Shown here in pieces: positions 43,411 through 54,678 of a stretch of DNA of 64,000 nucleotides (its first letter is position 1; every line of letters starts with the position of its first letter). A model generated the notes under the pieces. The model saw only the letters and a list, made by a program, of their open reading frames with translations. It was not told where the DNA came from and searched no databases. Source of the stretch: Embiotoca jacksoni (Eukaryota > Chordata > Actinopteri > Embiotocidae); assembly GCA_022577435.1 (NCBI GenBank), contig JAKOON010000009.1:5486671-5550670 (forward strand), written 5' to 3'. The translations under genes and the position numbers were made by a program.

Positions 43411-43933
43411 TTGTCTGTATATATACAGACAATATATACATGTATATCGAGCGGCAACCAACCGTGATGTCTTCTATTGATTTGGAAACAGCTATTATGA
43501 ACCCTCAAGTTAGTTTTTTTGCTCTCTCCATCTTACTATTTTGGAGCCAGAAATGACCATATTTGGACAAGCCTGTGGATGAGCAAGCAGTGAATCCGAC
43601 ACAATCTGATTGGGAATCCAAGGACACTAAGCCCCGCCCACCAATAGCAGAAACCTTACTGCACCACAGGCCTGTCAATCAAACAGACAGGCTCCCCCAA
43701 AATACAGCTTTTTGACACTGATATCGATAGTGAATGAGACCATTATGACTAGTGTAAAAAATGTATTGACTTCATATTTGATGAGAGAAGTTTAATGGGA
43801 GTCTATGGAGTCAGAGCCTTTTTGAAGCCAACCCCGAAGCAGCCCTCAGTGGTATGGCAGTTTAAGGCACTTGCGCATTGGCCATTTTTTTTTTAGACCC
43901 GGAGGCTACATCCACTTTCATATACAGCCTATG
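43411..43933. mobile_element. teleost MITE ending in an 18-bp palindrome
   Basis: The right end atatacagcctatg and left end tctgtatata are inverted relatives of the catagactgtatat termini of a widespread fish MITE. Interior words match in order: caaccaaccgtgatgtc, gaaccctcaagttag, attttggagccagaaatgac, gggagtctatggagtc, agacccggaggctacatcc. The left terminus contains a perfect palindrome (43413-43430). Confidence 0.65.
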
Positions 43934-44749
43934 ATAAATATATATAAATATATATTACACTTATCACTCTTATTATACCTGTCCCTCCTTCTCTAGGCCC
44001 CCACACACTGCTCTAGCTGTCAGCATCACCCACCCGTAGCAGCTCCAATGTTTGCTCTGGGCTTTCTGTGAGTAAGCAGGTCTCCTGTTGTCCGTCCGTC
44101 TCCTCACTGCCCTGTGTGTGGAGTGTCGCTGTCAGGATTAAGGCCTCGTAATGAAGAGCAGAGGGAGAGTCACAGACCTGAAGGTTGGGTTGGAAAAGTA
44201 CTCCGACGGATTAACGCAGCACATAAGTGTTTGGTTGCACCACAGTGTGTGATTTGACAAACTCATTCCCAGGGAAATACTCTCTATGGGTTGCAGCGAG
44301 GCCGGCAATGAACACAGTGTGCCCGAGCGAGATTGGCACATCACGAAAACAGATCAATGCCACTACAAAGAACAAAATCTGAATGTTTACATGTTGATAT
44401 GGTTTCCTATTTCAACACCGAACTGCCTGCTCAGTGTCAAGCAATTCAGAAAGATATAGTGGTCTGTCATCTAATGTTATAGCCACATGTTCACAATACT
44501 GTTTCATCCATTAGTGGGAAACCCTGCAGAGAAAAGGATTAGGGAAATAAAATGTGCTAATTCCCCCAAGGTGTCCCTCACGCGTACCTAGAGGTGACAG
44601 AAAAGATGGCATGGAGCATCGGAAAACTCCCGAGGCCCAAATTCAGGTGTAAGCCTAATAAATACGGAGCCGCACGGCGCTGTATAACTGTCCACTTTAA
44701 TTGCACATTTTCCCACAGTAATTGACGGAATAATTAAGACTCAGAGGAG

Positions 44750-44965
44750 TCACTGAAACCATCTGTGCGAATAGAGAGAGGATGTCCAAGAGGGACAACA
44801 GAGGAGTAGGAGAGACTAGCAGAGAAATTAAGAGGAGGAGTGTGGATGAGAGCGACAGCTTGAGACAGAGGGTGAGACTAAGGAGAAAAACTGGAAGAAC
44901 AAGAGTGCAAATGTGAACACAGGAGCAAAACAGAGACGGAGAGAAGAGGAATGAAAGAGATGAAC
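44750..44965 (+). repeat. purine-rich tract
   Basis: G/A-dominated (gagaggat, gaggagtaggagag, gagaagaggaatg). Confidence 0.65.
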
Positions 44966-45164
44966 TCATTAGTTCAGTGTGATTCGCTGTAGAGGAACTC
45001 CGCTGCCAAATGTTACTTCTGCCAAACAGGTTTGCTCAAGATATCAAGCGGTCAGTAAAGTTTCCCAGTAGGTGTTTGTGTCAGTGAATGTGCAGTGTTC
45101 ATTGTGACAGTGAGTTTATTGTATGCAGTATGTGCATGCCCATGTGACTGTCGCCTTTGTTTAC

Positions 45165-45269
<105 letters not shown>

Positions 45270-47469
45270 ATGTGAGACACAGCTACTTATCAGTATGTCA
45301 ATGAGATAATTCAGGTTAGAGGACAAACACAAGGACACAACACACACAAAGAGAGCACAGGGATATGGAAAAAAATAAGGGAAGAGAAAAAGACACTGCC
45401 ATTACTCTTCTGATGTCTTTTCTTCTGTGCAAACATGTATTCTGTGGTTAAGATATGAACCGGCCAACCGGGTGCTTCCACGTTACAGCTAACAGCTAAA
45501 AACGCCACAGGTCTCTCTTTGTGCCTGCTGGTATTACAAATTGTTGGCAGTGGCAGCTGATATTGTCTCAGCAGACAACAAGATGAAAAAACAAATTCTT
45601 TAGAGTATCCACCACGCTAAAATATTTGTTTTTGTTTTTGTTTTTCCTTTTAGGCTCACCCTGCTGTGCATTTGTATTGTCAGTGTCTGAAATTGACAAG
45701 CTATTCGCTAATGAATTTCAATCTGTGGTGCACTGCAGAACAGGATGAAATGAGCACTGTGTGCGTGTGAACAGGTAAACAAAATTAGCTCCCTTAGCCA
45801 ATGTAGAATTAAGGTCCGTAACCACAACGTTTAGTACAGTCAAAAGACGGTGACCTCAGCAGCTTCATAACGTATTTATGTCTCACCACAGGTGTCCATT
45901 GGGTTAGGTGACAAACTGATAGCAATAAACCGTTTGTGAGCCTTTGCTATTAACCAATGTATCGTCATCATGTGGGACCCACAATCAAATGGTATAAAAT
46001 GTGACAAAATCACAGTTCTCTTATCTCCATCTATGAGTCACAGCTTCTACGTCTTCTATCTCAAATCTAATATGCATTGTGGCTATCAATCATATCTGCA
46101 AATTTAACATTGGCTATCTGAAAATCGTAGGTACAGTGAAGTACTCAAGTGTAGACTGTGTTTATATTGGATTTAGCACAACTCTAAGAAGAGACTGCAT
46201 TTAGCTGTGGTGAAAATATACTGTGGTCTATTATTTATATACTACAAATACAAAAGGAAATGGTGCAGACATTTAGGTAATAGTAAAGTGGATATAGAGA
46301 TTTTCTACAGTGATATTTAATTTATCTTTTTGTACTTTTCTAAGCTCAAATTCATTTTAGTTTCCCCAAACTTGACATTAACCCTAATAAAAGTTGTTTT
46401 TCTTGCCTGATTGTAACATTTGCTTCTCACGAACGCACTGATGAAAGAAGGCTCATCCAATTTGTGCCACTTTTTCATAATCCAAATCATGCTATTGTCT
46501 GTCACATAATCCAATTTTTGGAGCAAGAATGTAATCTTGGCATTATTTGAGTCTACAGCACAGAATCTGCATTTCAGTTTTATGAGCCTATATTGCACCA
46601 TATCCTCTCTTTGTCCCACATGCCGTTTCTCCAGCTGTTTGCTGGGTCTAGGAGAGAAGACATTAACCCATGATAAAGGCAGGGGGACAGAATCAACAGG
46701 GGAGGAAACACGTTATAAAAGGATGAGTGGGGAGGTAGTCAGCAGGCCTCAGCTCCCATAACATCACGGAAGTCCCAGGAGAAGAAGGAAGGGAGCCAGG
46801 TCCATAGAGGCCTGTGTGGAGGGCCAGAATACATTACTGTCATCGATGGCACAGTTCCCCAGACTCACGGGGCTATAAAGTAGTGTTGAGAGCGAGGGCA
46901 ACGCAGAACACAACCGATTCTATAGAACTACAAAGTGTTCTAGCTGTCAATGGATCTGTGAATGATGTAGTGGATGGGCTGTGGAGGTGGAGGCATGTGT
47001 GAATGTGTGTGTTGGTGGGTGGTGGTGGAGCAGAGCCACATGATAGAGGATTGTCATAATGAATTACAATAACAAATATCATTTCACTAATGAATGAGCT
47101 GAAAATGTGAATAACTCATTTGAAAGTGTCTGCTTCCTTTCTGAAGCATGTAAAGTGGAAACACTGTCTCCAGGCTACAGCGTTGTGACATCAGAGTGAA
47201 GTAGACGAAGACATTTAAAGTGTAATCCTTAAAATTACAAACCCAGTTGATTTAGCAAAACCCATCGTAACTGAACGTAATAGTAAGTGTGGCTTACTAC
47301 GCCTTTAATCAGAAATTTACTGGTGTACCTGTTTACAGTGCAGCCAAACAAAACTCATTCAACAGCCATCATCTGTTTTCATCCTTCACTAAACAAGCCT
47401 AAATCCGACTCTTGCTCACAGCTTAAGTCTTTGCTGTGACTACAGTCCAGAAACCCTGATCGCGTGAAT

Positions 47470-47935
47470 GTTTGCTCCGTCAATCTGAAGGGCGGACCAA
47501 TCAGCAACCAATGGGAAGACTTTGACGCCAAGCGTTTGTTTTTTAAATGTAGTTCCAACAATGGCGGCAGTGGCAGAGCTAGATGAAGCGATACAAACAG
47601 TTGCAGCAACGCTATCAAATATTAAGGTATTGAAGCCGGAGCAAGAACAATGCTTAAAATAAAGAAGAATGAGTGTGGAAAGGTAATCTAGCCACATGGC
47701 GTTGGACTCTGCTTATATTGGGGGAGGGTCTCCATCGTTGACAGCTTGGTGAGTTTCAGCGGACAACATATGGTGTATGGAAGTCGATACTGATTGGTTA
47801 AAAGCTGCTCCAGCCATTTCAAAATTAACCTGAGGTACATGGCCATTAGGATGCAACAACTGGACACAATCCCCAATGGAGCATAGCCAGACCCACCTAA
47901 TCACTATGTGAATTTGGGTCTGGCAATACCAGGCA
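47470..47935 (+). mobile_element. non-autonomous element with RecQ-helicase-like N-terminal peptide
   Basis: A short open frame at 47561-47662 starts MAAVAELDEAIQTVAATL and stops after 33 codons. Its wording resembles the N-terminal segment of RecQ-type helicases carried by some fish repeats (inference from memory). The right end has a perfect 10-bp stem (47886-47895 with 47915-47924, gccagaccca / tgggtctggc) around a 19-nt loop, followed by aataccagg. A second, partial copy lies at 63586. Left boundary unknown. Confidence 0.45.
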
Positions 47936-49817
47936 AGCACTAAGCATTTGTAGTTTTCAATGTGACAGCAGGACATAAGAAAGTTGCCTACCTTGCTGAG
48001 GTGTTGAAAGGTGTGCAGCTCGTCTGAAACTCTTCATCTTACAGCTGTGGCTGGTCATCCTTGTTCCATTACTCCCTGCCAAAATGAACAACAGTGAAAC
48101 AAATGCAGAAAATGACCACATGTATTCTTACCGATGCTTTTTTTTTTTGTAATTTTTTTAAATGATTGCAGTTAGATCTAACCTCGGTGACAAATACATT
48201 ACATCGCTGTGACTGCCCCACAAGAAAAGCCACCCTGTGTTTCGACGGTTGAATGATTGTGATGCGAGGAGGCCACAGTAGGAAGTATTACATTTGGGTT
48301 AACCGTCGTTTAATACAGCTCTGCTACGACATTAAGAGAGCGAACTGTTCACAGTTAGATTGATATCACTAAGATGCATAAAATCACAAACTGTATGATG
48401 CAGTACATGTTTTCTGTGAATACCTTTTGCATGTGAAGGCAATTTGCATCTAGCGGAGACGTTGTGGACACCCTGACTGTTAATATAAACTATTATGTCT
48501 AGATAATTACAGAAGGTAAATACATTAACAACTGAGTGCACACAGAGAGCACCGACCTCCATCAAGGTCAATAGTCCATAGTTCTATAATCTACAAATCT
48601 GCAACAACAACCATTTTATATGTGTACATATATTTCCAAAAGTATTAGATTATCATAATACACTTGTGCAAAGCTGAAGACTCACATCTCGGCTGTGCGA
48701 TTATTATGTACTTAACAATTTGAAAATACTTTTCGTACTTATCCTGGTAGGAGTCAGGGAGGGGTGTCGTTGGGAACCCTGCCGCTCTGAATTTAGAAAT
48801 TAAGAGGCAGAAAACTTTCGCTTGTGTCCAGCTTAACTGCGGGGTTTTATTCTGCTTTCTCCTACATATGAAGCACTTACCAACGACTAACCAGAGGTAA
48901 CTAACAAATGAATCACTGTGATTTACAGTATCTTCACGTAGAAACAGACGTCACAACCGCTCCAGAAAATACAAAAGTGACCTCGGTCAGTATAAACACA
49001 TAATAAACTTACATACTGTGAAATGAACCACGTAAATGTTCATAAATGTTCTTCAGTTACATATTGAGCAGTAAAACAACATATGAAAACAGGCCCGTTA
49101 GCCTAGCATGGCAGGGTTTGGCTAAACAGGTCTACTTTTACACATTACATCAGATTTACTCAACACAAAACACTGCACGTTATCACCTAACGATTTACTG
49201 CACGGTCATCACTTACTGCACTAGCATCATACCAAGACAAGACTACAATGGATTCGGCTTTTACCTGCTTTTTAAAGACACAATGAAATAAAAAAAATTT
49301 AAAAAAAATACTGGGCTGTTTACTTTGTCCAATTTTGAACTTAATATCAAAACAATTAACTGTGCTATAGTCCCCACGGCTTTTTTTTTAATATACTTTT
49401 TAAATCATGTAGAGGCTTATTTAACCCTTAACACATAGCCTACATTTGTGAAAAACAGAAAACATTGTAGTATCCTCTACATATGTGCTAATATCAAATG
49501 CTTAGAAAGGAATAAGCCTCATGAACGTGGCAGCTTTTTATGGATGTTTAATGTGGCTGTTGTGTTTTGTTACATGTCGAGTCTTGCGCACCATTTACTT
49601 TAATTAATACAGGTTTGCGCATGTGCGACAGACTCAGATCACTTTGACAGAGACACTTTTCGGTTTTGATTTTTAGCATTTGCCCTGATAACGCGAGGCA
49701 AATGACTCTCCTGTGAACTGAAAACTAAGGGATAGAAGATAAGAATGACTATTGATCTGTAATATCACCTACTGGATTTTCAGATGTGGCATTTAGTAGA
49801 ACAAACGCCCTGTCTGC
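47936..49817. other. intergenic
   Basis: No gene or recognised repeat. AT-rich. Confidence 0.45.
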
Positions 49818-50040
49818 CAATGTTAATGAAAGTGGCAAATGAGTTGTGGATCTGCCCTGTAATTCAGAGCTGGGATCTGGAGCCTCTCCAAAATGTTATG
49901 GATTATTCCTTGATTCATACAACATCCGTCCACCAAGTTTCATGAAAATTGGGCAGGTAGTTTTTCTTCAATCCTGCTGTCCAATAAACAAACTGCACAG
50001 CAAACATAACCTCCTTGGCGGAGATAAGAATGGGTTCTGA
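49818..50040 (+). mobile_element. RTE-like LINE/SINE 3' end
   Basis: The words ccaatgttaatgaaagtg, gtggatctgccctgt, ccaccaagtttcatgaaaat and cataacctccttggcggaga occur in the order of the widespread fish retroelement 3' end that finishes CTTGGCGGAGGTAA. Plus orientation. Non-coding. Confidence 0.7.
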
Positions 50041-50745
50041 TTTCTTGAAAACCTGAAGGATTATAAATTTAATAAGGAGTTGGACACATTGGAAGTACAT
50101 TTTTAAACTGCGTATCAGTCCAGCTTCACGTTAATCTACGGATAAAACGCTTTCAAGACCAATAATCTTTATTCCTCTTATTCCTCAGCAGGTACTTGAG
50201 ATGTGATATATATAATTTCATTACAAACTCATTTTAAAACTAAATGATGAAAGAGACAAGGCTAGTGAAGCACTGCCATGTCCTTATGCAGCTATTATTA
50301 ATGCAAGAAAAATGAGTATAGAACTTAAAATGAATAGGATTAGTGTCTTGATGCTGCTCTCTTTTCAAACATTAGCTAGATACGACAGTCCCTGCCCTCT
50401 CCAGGTTATTAAATTGCCCATTGAGGGCATCCATCTCTTTTGATAATTATGAGCTGCCTGGGAATATCTTCCTTTTATTTAACAATTACATGTCTCTGAG
50501 ACAGCCTAAGTGTAAAGATATATTTTCTCCTGCCTATGCCTCGTTCTATCTGGCCCAGTTTTCTGCTGCCGTCTCCTCTCTGATCTAAAAAGCGCCAACC
50601 ACAGAGGGGGGCTGTGAAGTCTTTAAAGCAACTCTGAATCTCTGAATGTGTGAAGAGGCAGGGAGCACCAGGAGGAAGAGTGAAATGAAGGAGGGATAAA
50701 GTAAAGGAGAAGTGTACAAGAAATATAATAAAGAGAAAGAAAAAG

Positions 50746-50770
50746 AAAAAAAAAAAAAAAAAAAAAAAAA
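50746..50770 (+). repeat. poly(A) run within purine-rich tract
   Basis: 25 A residues preceded by GAAAGAAAAAG. No retroelement body precedes it that I recognise. Confidence 0.9.
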
Positions 50771-50819
50771 GGACAGAGAGTACAGATATACAGAGGCAGT
50801 CAGACAAAGTGTGTCCATG

Positions 50820-50842
50820 AGGGAGGGAGGGAGGGAGGGGAG
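50820..50842 (+). repeat. (GGGA)n array
   Basis: About five GAGG/GGGA units inside the purine-rich tract. Confidence 0.85.
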
Positions 50843-51533
50843 GACTGGTCGTTGGACACAGTCGGAGCAGGGTGCAGTGACTGTGAAACTGCTTAAATAA
50901 ACACTGCAAGAGAGCAGGAGGGATGGAGAGAGGGGGAGAAGGTCAGCGACTAGGCCCCTCTGAGGGATAGCGAAAGTAAAAAAAGAAAAGAGGAGCAAGA
51001 AAGTGGACGCAGGCTATTTTTTAAGTAAGGAAGGAGAAGAGGAGAAGCTTTAGGAGATAGACACGGTGGTAAAGGAAGTGAGGTAAATGGTGTGTGCCAC
51101 CAAAAAAAGGCAGATTACGAACCCGCCCGTAAAGCTGATCTCAGAGGTGGAGCGTTTTAAAAGATGGAGGCAATGAAGGTGAAATGCGGTTGGCAAAATA
51201 GAGGGAAAGATAGTGAGTGACTGAGGAAAGTGAATTGATGGAAACAGAAGCAATGACTGCCGGAGGGGAAAAAATGCCTCAGGGACCGCTTCAGCCTTAC
51301 CTCATATAAGGCTGCTGGGATAGAAAAACCTTTTAACTCCAATCCTGGTCATTTTCACGTTCATTTCAGCCAATGTTTGCACGGTCTGTTATGTGAGGAG
51401 CCAGTGTCATGACTCCACAGGGGTTGTAAAACCTGTTTAAACCTACTGACATTTACAAAAACAAATGCTTATTTAACTGAAAGTGCTGCAATTAACATGT
51501 GAGCTTTTTTTTTATCCACCTGTCCTCTCGGGA

Positions 51534-51547
51534 GGGGGGGGGGGGGG
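51534..51547 (+). repeat. poly(G) run
   Basis: 14 G followed by a T run. Confidence 0.9.
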
Positions 51548-52279
51548 TCTTCTTTTTTTTTTGCCAGATACTGAAAAGGATGTATTTATTCATACAGTAA
51601 AGCACTTCATGCACAGTAGATGTATTATTAATGGACATTATACTTTATACAAGCATGGGTTCATTGCTGATTCATGACATATAGAATAAATAATTCAAGG
51701 TAATGCAAATTTCAAATGATGCTAAAAGTCTTCAATATAACTTTTCCAAATTCCAAGGTGACTTTTCTTTACTGTAGCTTGTTTCCAGACCTCTGATTTG
51801 CCAGACATGTTTATGATTTGTTCAATGATTCATATAAATCTGACAACTGACTGATCAGAATTAACTAATCGGAGCTCAGCGGTTGAGATTAAGAGGAGCA
51901 TCGTCAACTAATTAGCAACTGAAAATGTATGCCAATGCCTTTATGATGTTTCATCAGATCCTGGCCAATAAATAATCTATAACGTAAACCACTAGAACCA
52001 CAATTTACCAATTTTTAAAAATTTTTTTTTAATGAATTAAAACAACAACAGAAAAAAACAGAAGTTATTCTAAGGAAGTGTATGGACATCTCAAAAGGTT
52101 GGACTACTCCTTTAAAGTTCTGTGTATATGTCCAGATAATAGTTTGCATTTGTTGAAGGAGGAAAAACATCAGCAATATTTTTTTCTTCCACCGTAATGG
52201 TTTACGTTCTTGTTATTAGTATAGGAATTTTTTTCTGGTTATAATGAAGTAACATATTTACTTCTCAATAAAGTTTAAT

Positions 52280-52282
<3 letters not shown>

Positions 52283-52313
<31 letters not shown>
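52283..52313 (+). repeat. poly(T) run of 31
   Basis: 31 consecutive T. It could be the poly(A) tail of a minus-strand retroposed sequence, but nothing recognisable lies to its right. Confidence 0.9.
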
Positions 52314-52316
<3 letters not shown>

Positions 52317-52804
52317 TACCAACACAGAAATAACAGCAGAACAACAGTAGCATTTGGTGCAACCAAAGATAAGTGATTTCTGTTGTCATCTAATCTGATC
52401 TCTTAATGATATACTAATTTTACTTCTGAGAATGACCTCAGATACTTGTGTGATATTTTATTTATTTCAACACTGCACAAGAAAAACTGACTCACGCTGT
52501 GCTTCGTAGGTTTCACACATCATTGTTATACCTTCTGCACTCACCCTGACCCATCAAAAGCAAAGGGTGTGTTTCTGTATGTATGAAGTATCCATGTGTG
52601 CAGGGGCGGTGCTGCTCCGGCTGCCGGTTCCTGTCTGTCGTCTCCGGACCAAAGGTCAGCAGCTCAACTGTCACATTTAGTCCGTCACAGGATCTGCTCT
52701 GTCTTACAACAATGGTGTGAGGTTCAAGGTCCGCTGACGACACTCGACCCTCCGGTGTGGGCTGCGTGTGAGCCGGGGGGAGAGTGACAGGGCCTGGCAG
52801 AGAA

Positions 52805-52918
52805 ATGGCAGCCGACACGGGGGTCATGGAGCCAGAGGGCCATGAAGAGAGTCACAGGGATGGAGAAAACACAAGCAGGGTGATGGAGGATAACCAGAGG
52901 AAAGGACAACTTCTCCAG
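52805..52918 (+). CDS. candidate first coding exon, unrecognised
   Basis: An ATG with a good Kozak context (A at -3, G at +4) opens 38 codons. The product starts MAADTGVMEPEGHEESH and is acidic and hydrophilic. The frame closes at CAG|GTAGCA, a possible but weak donor in phase 0. After that the reading turns pyrimidine-rich and intron-like. The 220 bases from about 52590 are CpG-rich compared with surrounding DNA, which would fit a promoter or 5' UTR. I recognise no family. An open frame of 104 codons overlaps on the minus strand (52513-52827), so strand choice is not secure and this may be chance. No following exon was identified. Confidence 0.22.
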
Positions 52919-53271
52919 GTAGCATTCAAGTTGCTCTCTCATGCTCTTTATGCTCCGTCTTTCTGCATTTCGCTCTTCCACACCTGCCTCTGCATCCCTC
53001 CTCCCTTTATTTTCTGTTCCTCTCTTTCTCTCTCTCCTCTGATCGCTCTGCTGCTCCGTTGGCTTCCGGCAATGCTGTCCGTTCCCCTCTCTCACTCTGT
53101 GATGGAGGGATGGCTTTCGGAGTGAAGGGGCGATGAAGCGATGGAGGCCTTCAGCACAAGGAAACACTCCCTTCCGTCTTCTGGCATCTTTTTCTGACAC
53201 TAAACATCTACTCGATTAATCATTTATTGTTTGTACGTCAATTTTCAGAACATAACAACGGACCTTTTTAC

Positions 53272-54518
53272 ATTAAAGGGTCAACTCACCTGAATTACAA
53301 TAGATAGGTCTGATTTTGTTTCGATTTTGTTATGATCAATTACATAATCCTTCCCTTTCTTGATTGATGGGAACTTTGTTTCCAAGAAAGAAGGTGCTGC
53401 ACAGAAGTCATGGAAAGGCGGCCAGATCGGAGGGTGGGGTTTGCATCCTGAATTTTGAGTGGTTACATTTTTTTTTTAAATCACGTTTGGGTTCGTGGCT
53501 GTTAGCTGCTTTGTTTTTAAATAAGACCACAATCTTTCCCTACCCTTGCAGCTGAAGTTAACCATGAATGGCTTGAGCATTCTTTAGTTAATGTTGCATT
53601 TTAAGACTGAACATTTAAATTGAATTTGTCAACTGACCAGACACCTTAATTAACAACTGATTCCTTATCATGTTGATGAAAGTCCAAGATATATCACTGC
53701 CAAAACACCTATTAGTGAATATAAAGAATTTGGTAATCCTATGAATTACATATAGTACAACATATAGTGTAATTCTGCACTATGTACAGAGATATTAGGT
53801 GTACAAGTAGAGTATCTACTGAAACATACACATAGGAGCAAGGGAACATTAAAAAAAATATATTTAGGTATTATTTTAATTCAAATGTACCTATTGTATC
53901 GTTATAGGACACAGTATGACCATTACCAAGCAACAAATAGAAAGGTTTAGAAGATATGGTGATGAATTTTGAAGCAGGTAAAGCTGCAGTAATTTAATTT
54001 GAAAATGACCATTTATTACTACAAACACTGCATTGTACCGATTGTAAGAAAAAGTGGATTTTACAAAGCTTTTTATTTATTTTGGGGATTTTTACCAAAA
54101 TTATGGGGTGACTTTTTGTTTTCACTTTGGAACAAGCAGAAAAATAGAAGAGCTTAGTTTTTACTGCATTGTTAGCTCTTTCTCCTAAATTGACATCTTC
54201 CTTTTATACCGACATTGTCAATGTTACTGTAATCGTACCTCATTAGTACAAAAAAATTACACTGTAAATTTGGCAAAACTATGCTGCAGGCCATTATGTA
54301 AAGTGATACCTATAATTTCTGAGACAAGGTTGTGCAGGGATTATTGCTTTGATAGAAAAAAGTTTTTGAAATGTAGGTGCTGGAAGCAGAAACATCCGAG
54401 ACAGATAATGAAAAGTTTGGACAAACAAAACAAAAAATGTCTGCAAACCTAGATTAGATACTGCTAGGGGTTAGTCAGAAAACAGGTATTTGCCTTTTGG
54501 GTGAACTGAGCCTTTAAT
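53272..54518. mobile_element. possible 1.25-kb element bounded by TTAAAGG inverted ends
   Basis: The left end ttaaagggtcaactcacc (53274) and the right end, which reads ttaaaggctcagttcaccca on the minus strand (to 54517), agree at about 17 of 22 positions. These ends are a common teleost MITE terminus. The interior is AT-rich and non-coding. Two independent short MITEs, each retaining one end, would give the same picture. Confidence 0.4.
53520..53546 (-). repeat. short fragment of the same repeat family
   Basis: The minus strand reads gggtagggaaagattgtggt, matching the internal 'ggttagggaaaagatcgtggtt' word of the family at 4.8 and 33.4 kb. Very short, so uncertain. Confidence 0.3.
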
Positions 54519-54590
54519 AAAGATCTCATTAGTACATGCTGTGCTATACTTTAACAATGCCAATTATCTGGAACCAGGTAGGTTCTTCTG

Positions 54591-54593
<3 letters not shown>

Positions 54594-54640
<47 letters not shown>

Positions 54641-54678
54641 GTGTGCGTGCGTGCGTGCGTGCGTGCGTGTGTGTGTGC
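54594..54678 (+). repeat. (GT)n(GCGT)n(GT)n microsatellite
   Basis: GT units, then a short block of GCGT units around 54645-54668, then GT again. Same compound form as the array at 2953. Confidence 0.96.

Larger units (their letters stand above)
50630..51070 (+). repeat. purine-rich tract
   Basis: About 440 bp strongly biased to A and G on the plus strand, with poly(A) and GGGA sub-repeats. Minus-strand open frames of 137-144 codons across it are pyrimidine low-complexity. Candidate triplex-forming mirror-repeat DNA. Confidence 0.75.
51071..52804. other. intergenic or upstream of the 52.8-kb exon candidate
   Basis: 51071-52560 is AT-rich; at 52100-52125 'ggactactcctttaaag' resembles the end of a fish MITE with no partner seen. 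52590-52804 is CpG-enriched and could be the 5' UTR of the candidate exon. Confidence 0.35.

Noticed and set aside
52513..52827. 104-codon minus-strand open frame
   Set aside because: No family recognised; overlaps the CpG-rich segment and the plus-strand exon candidate. Kept only as a caveat there.
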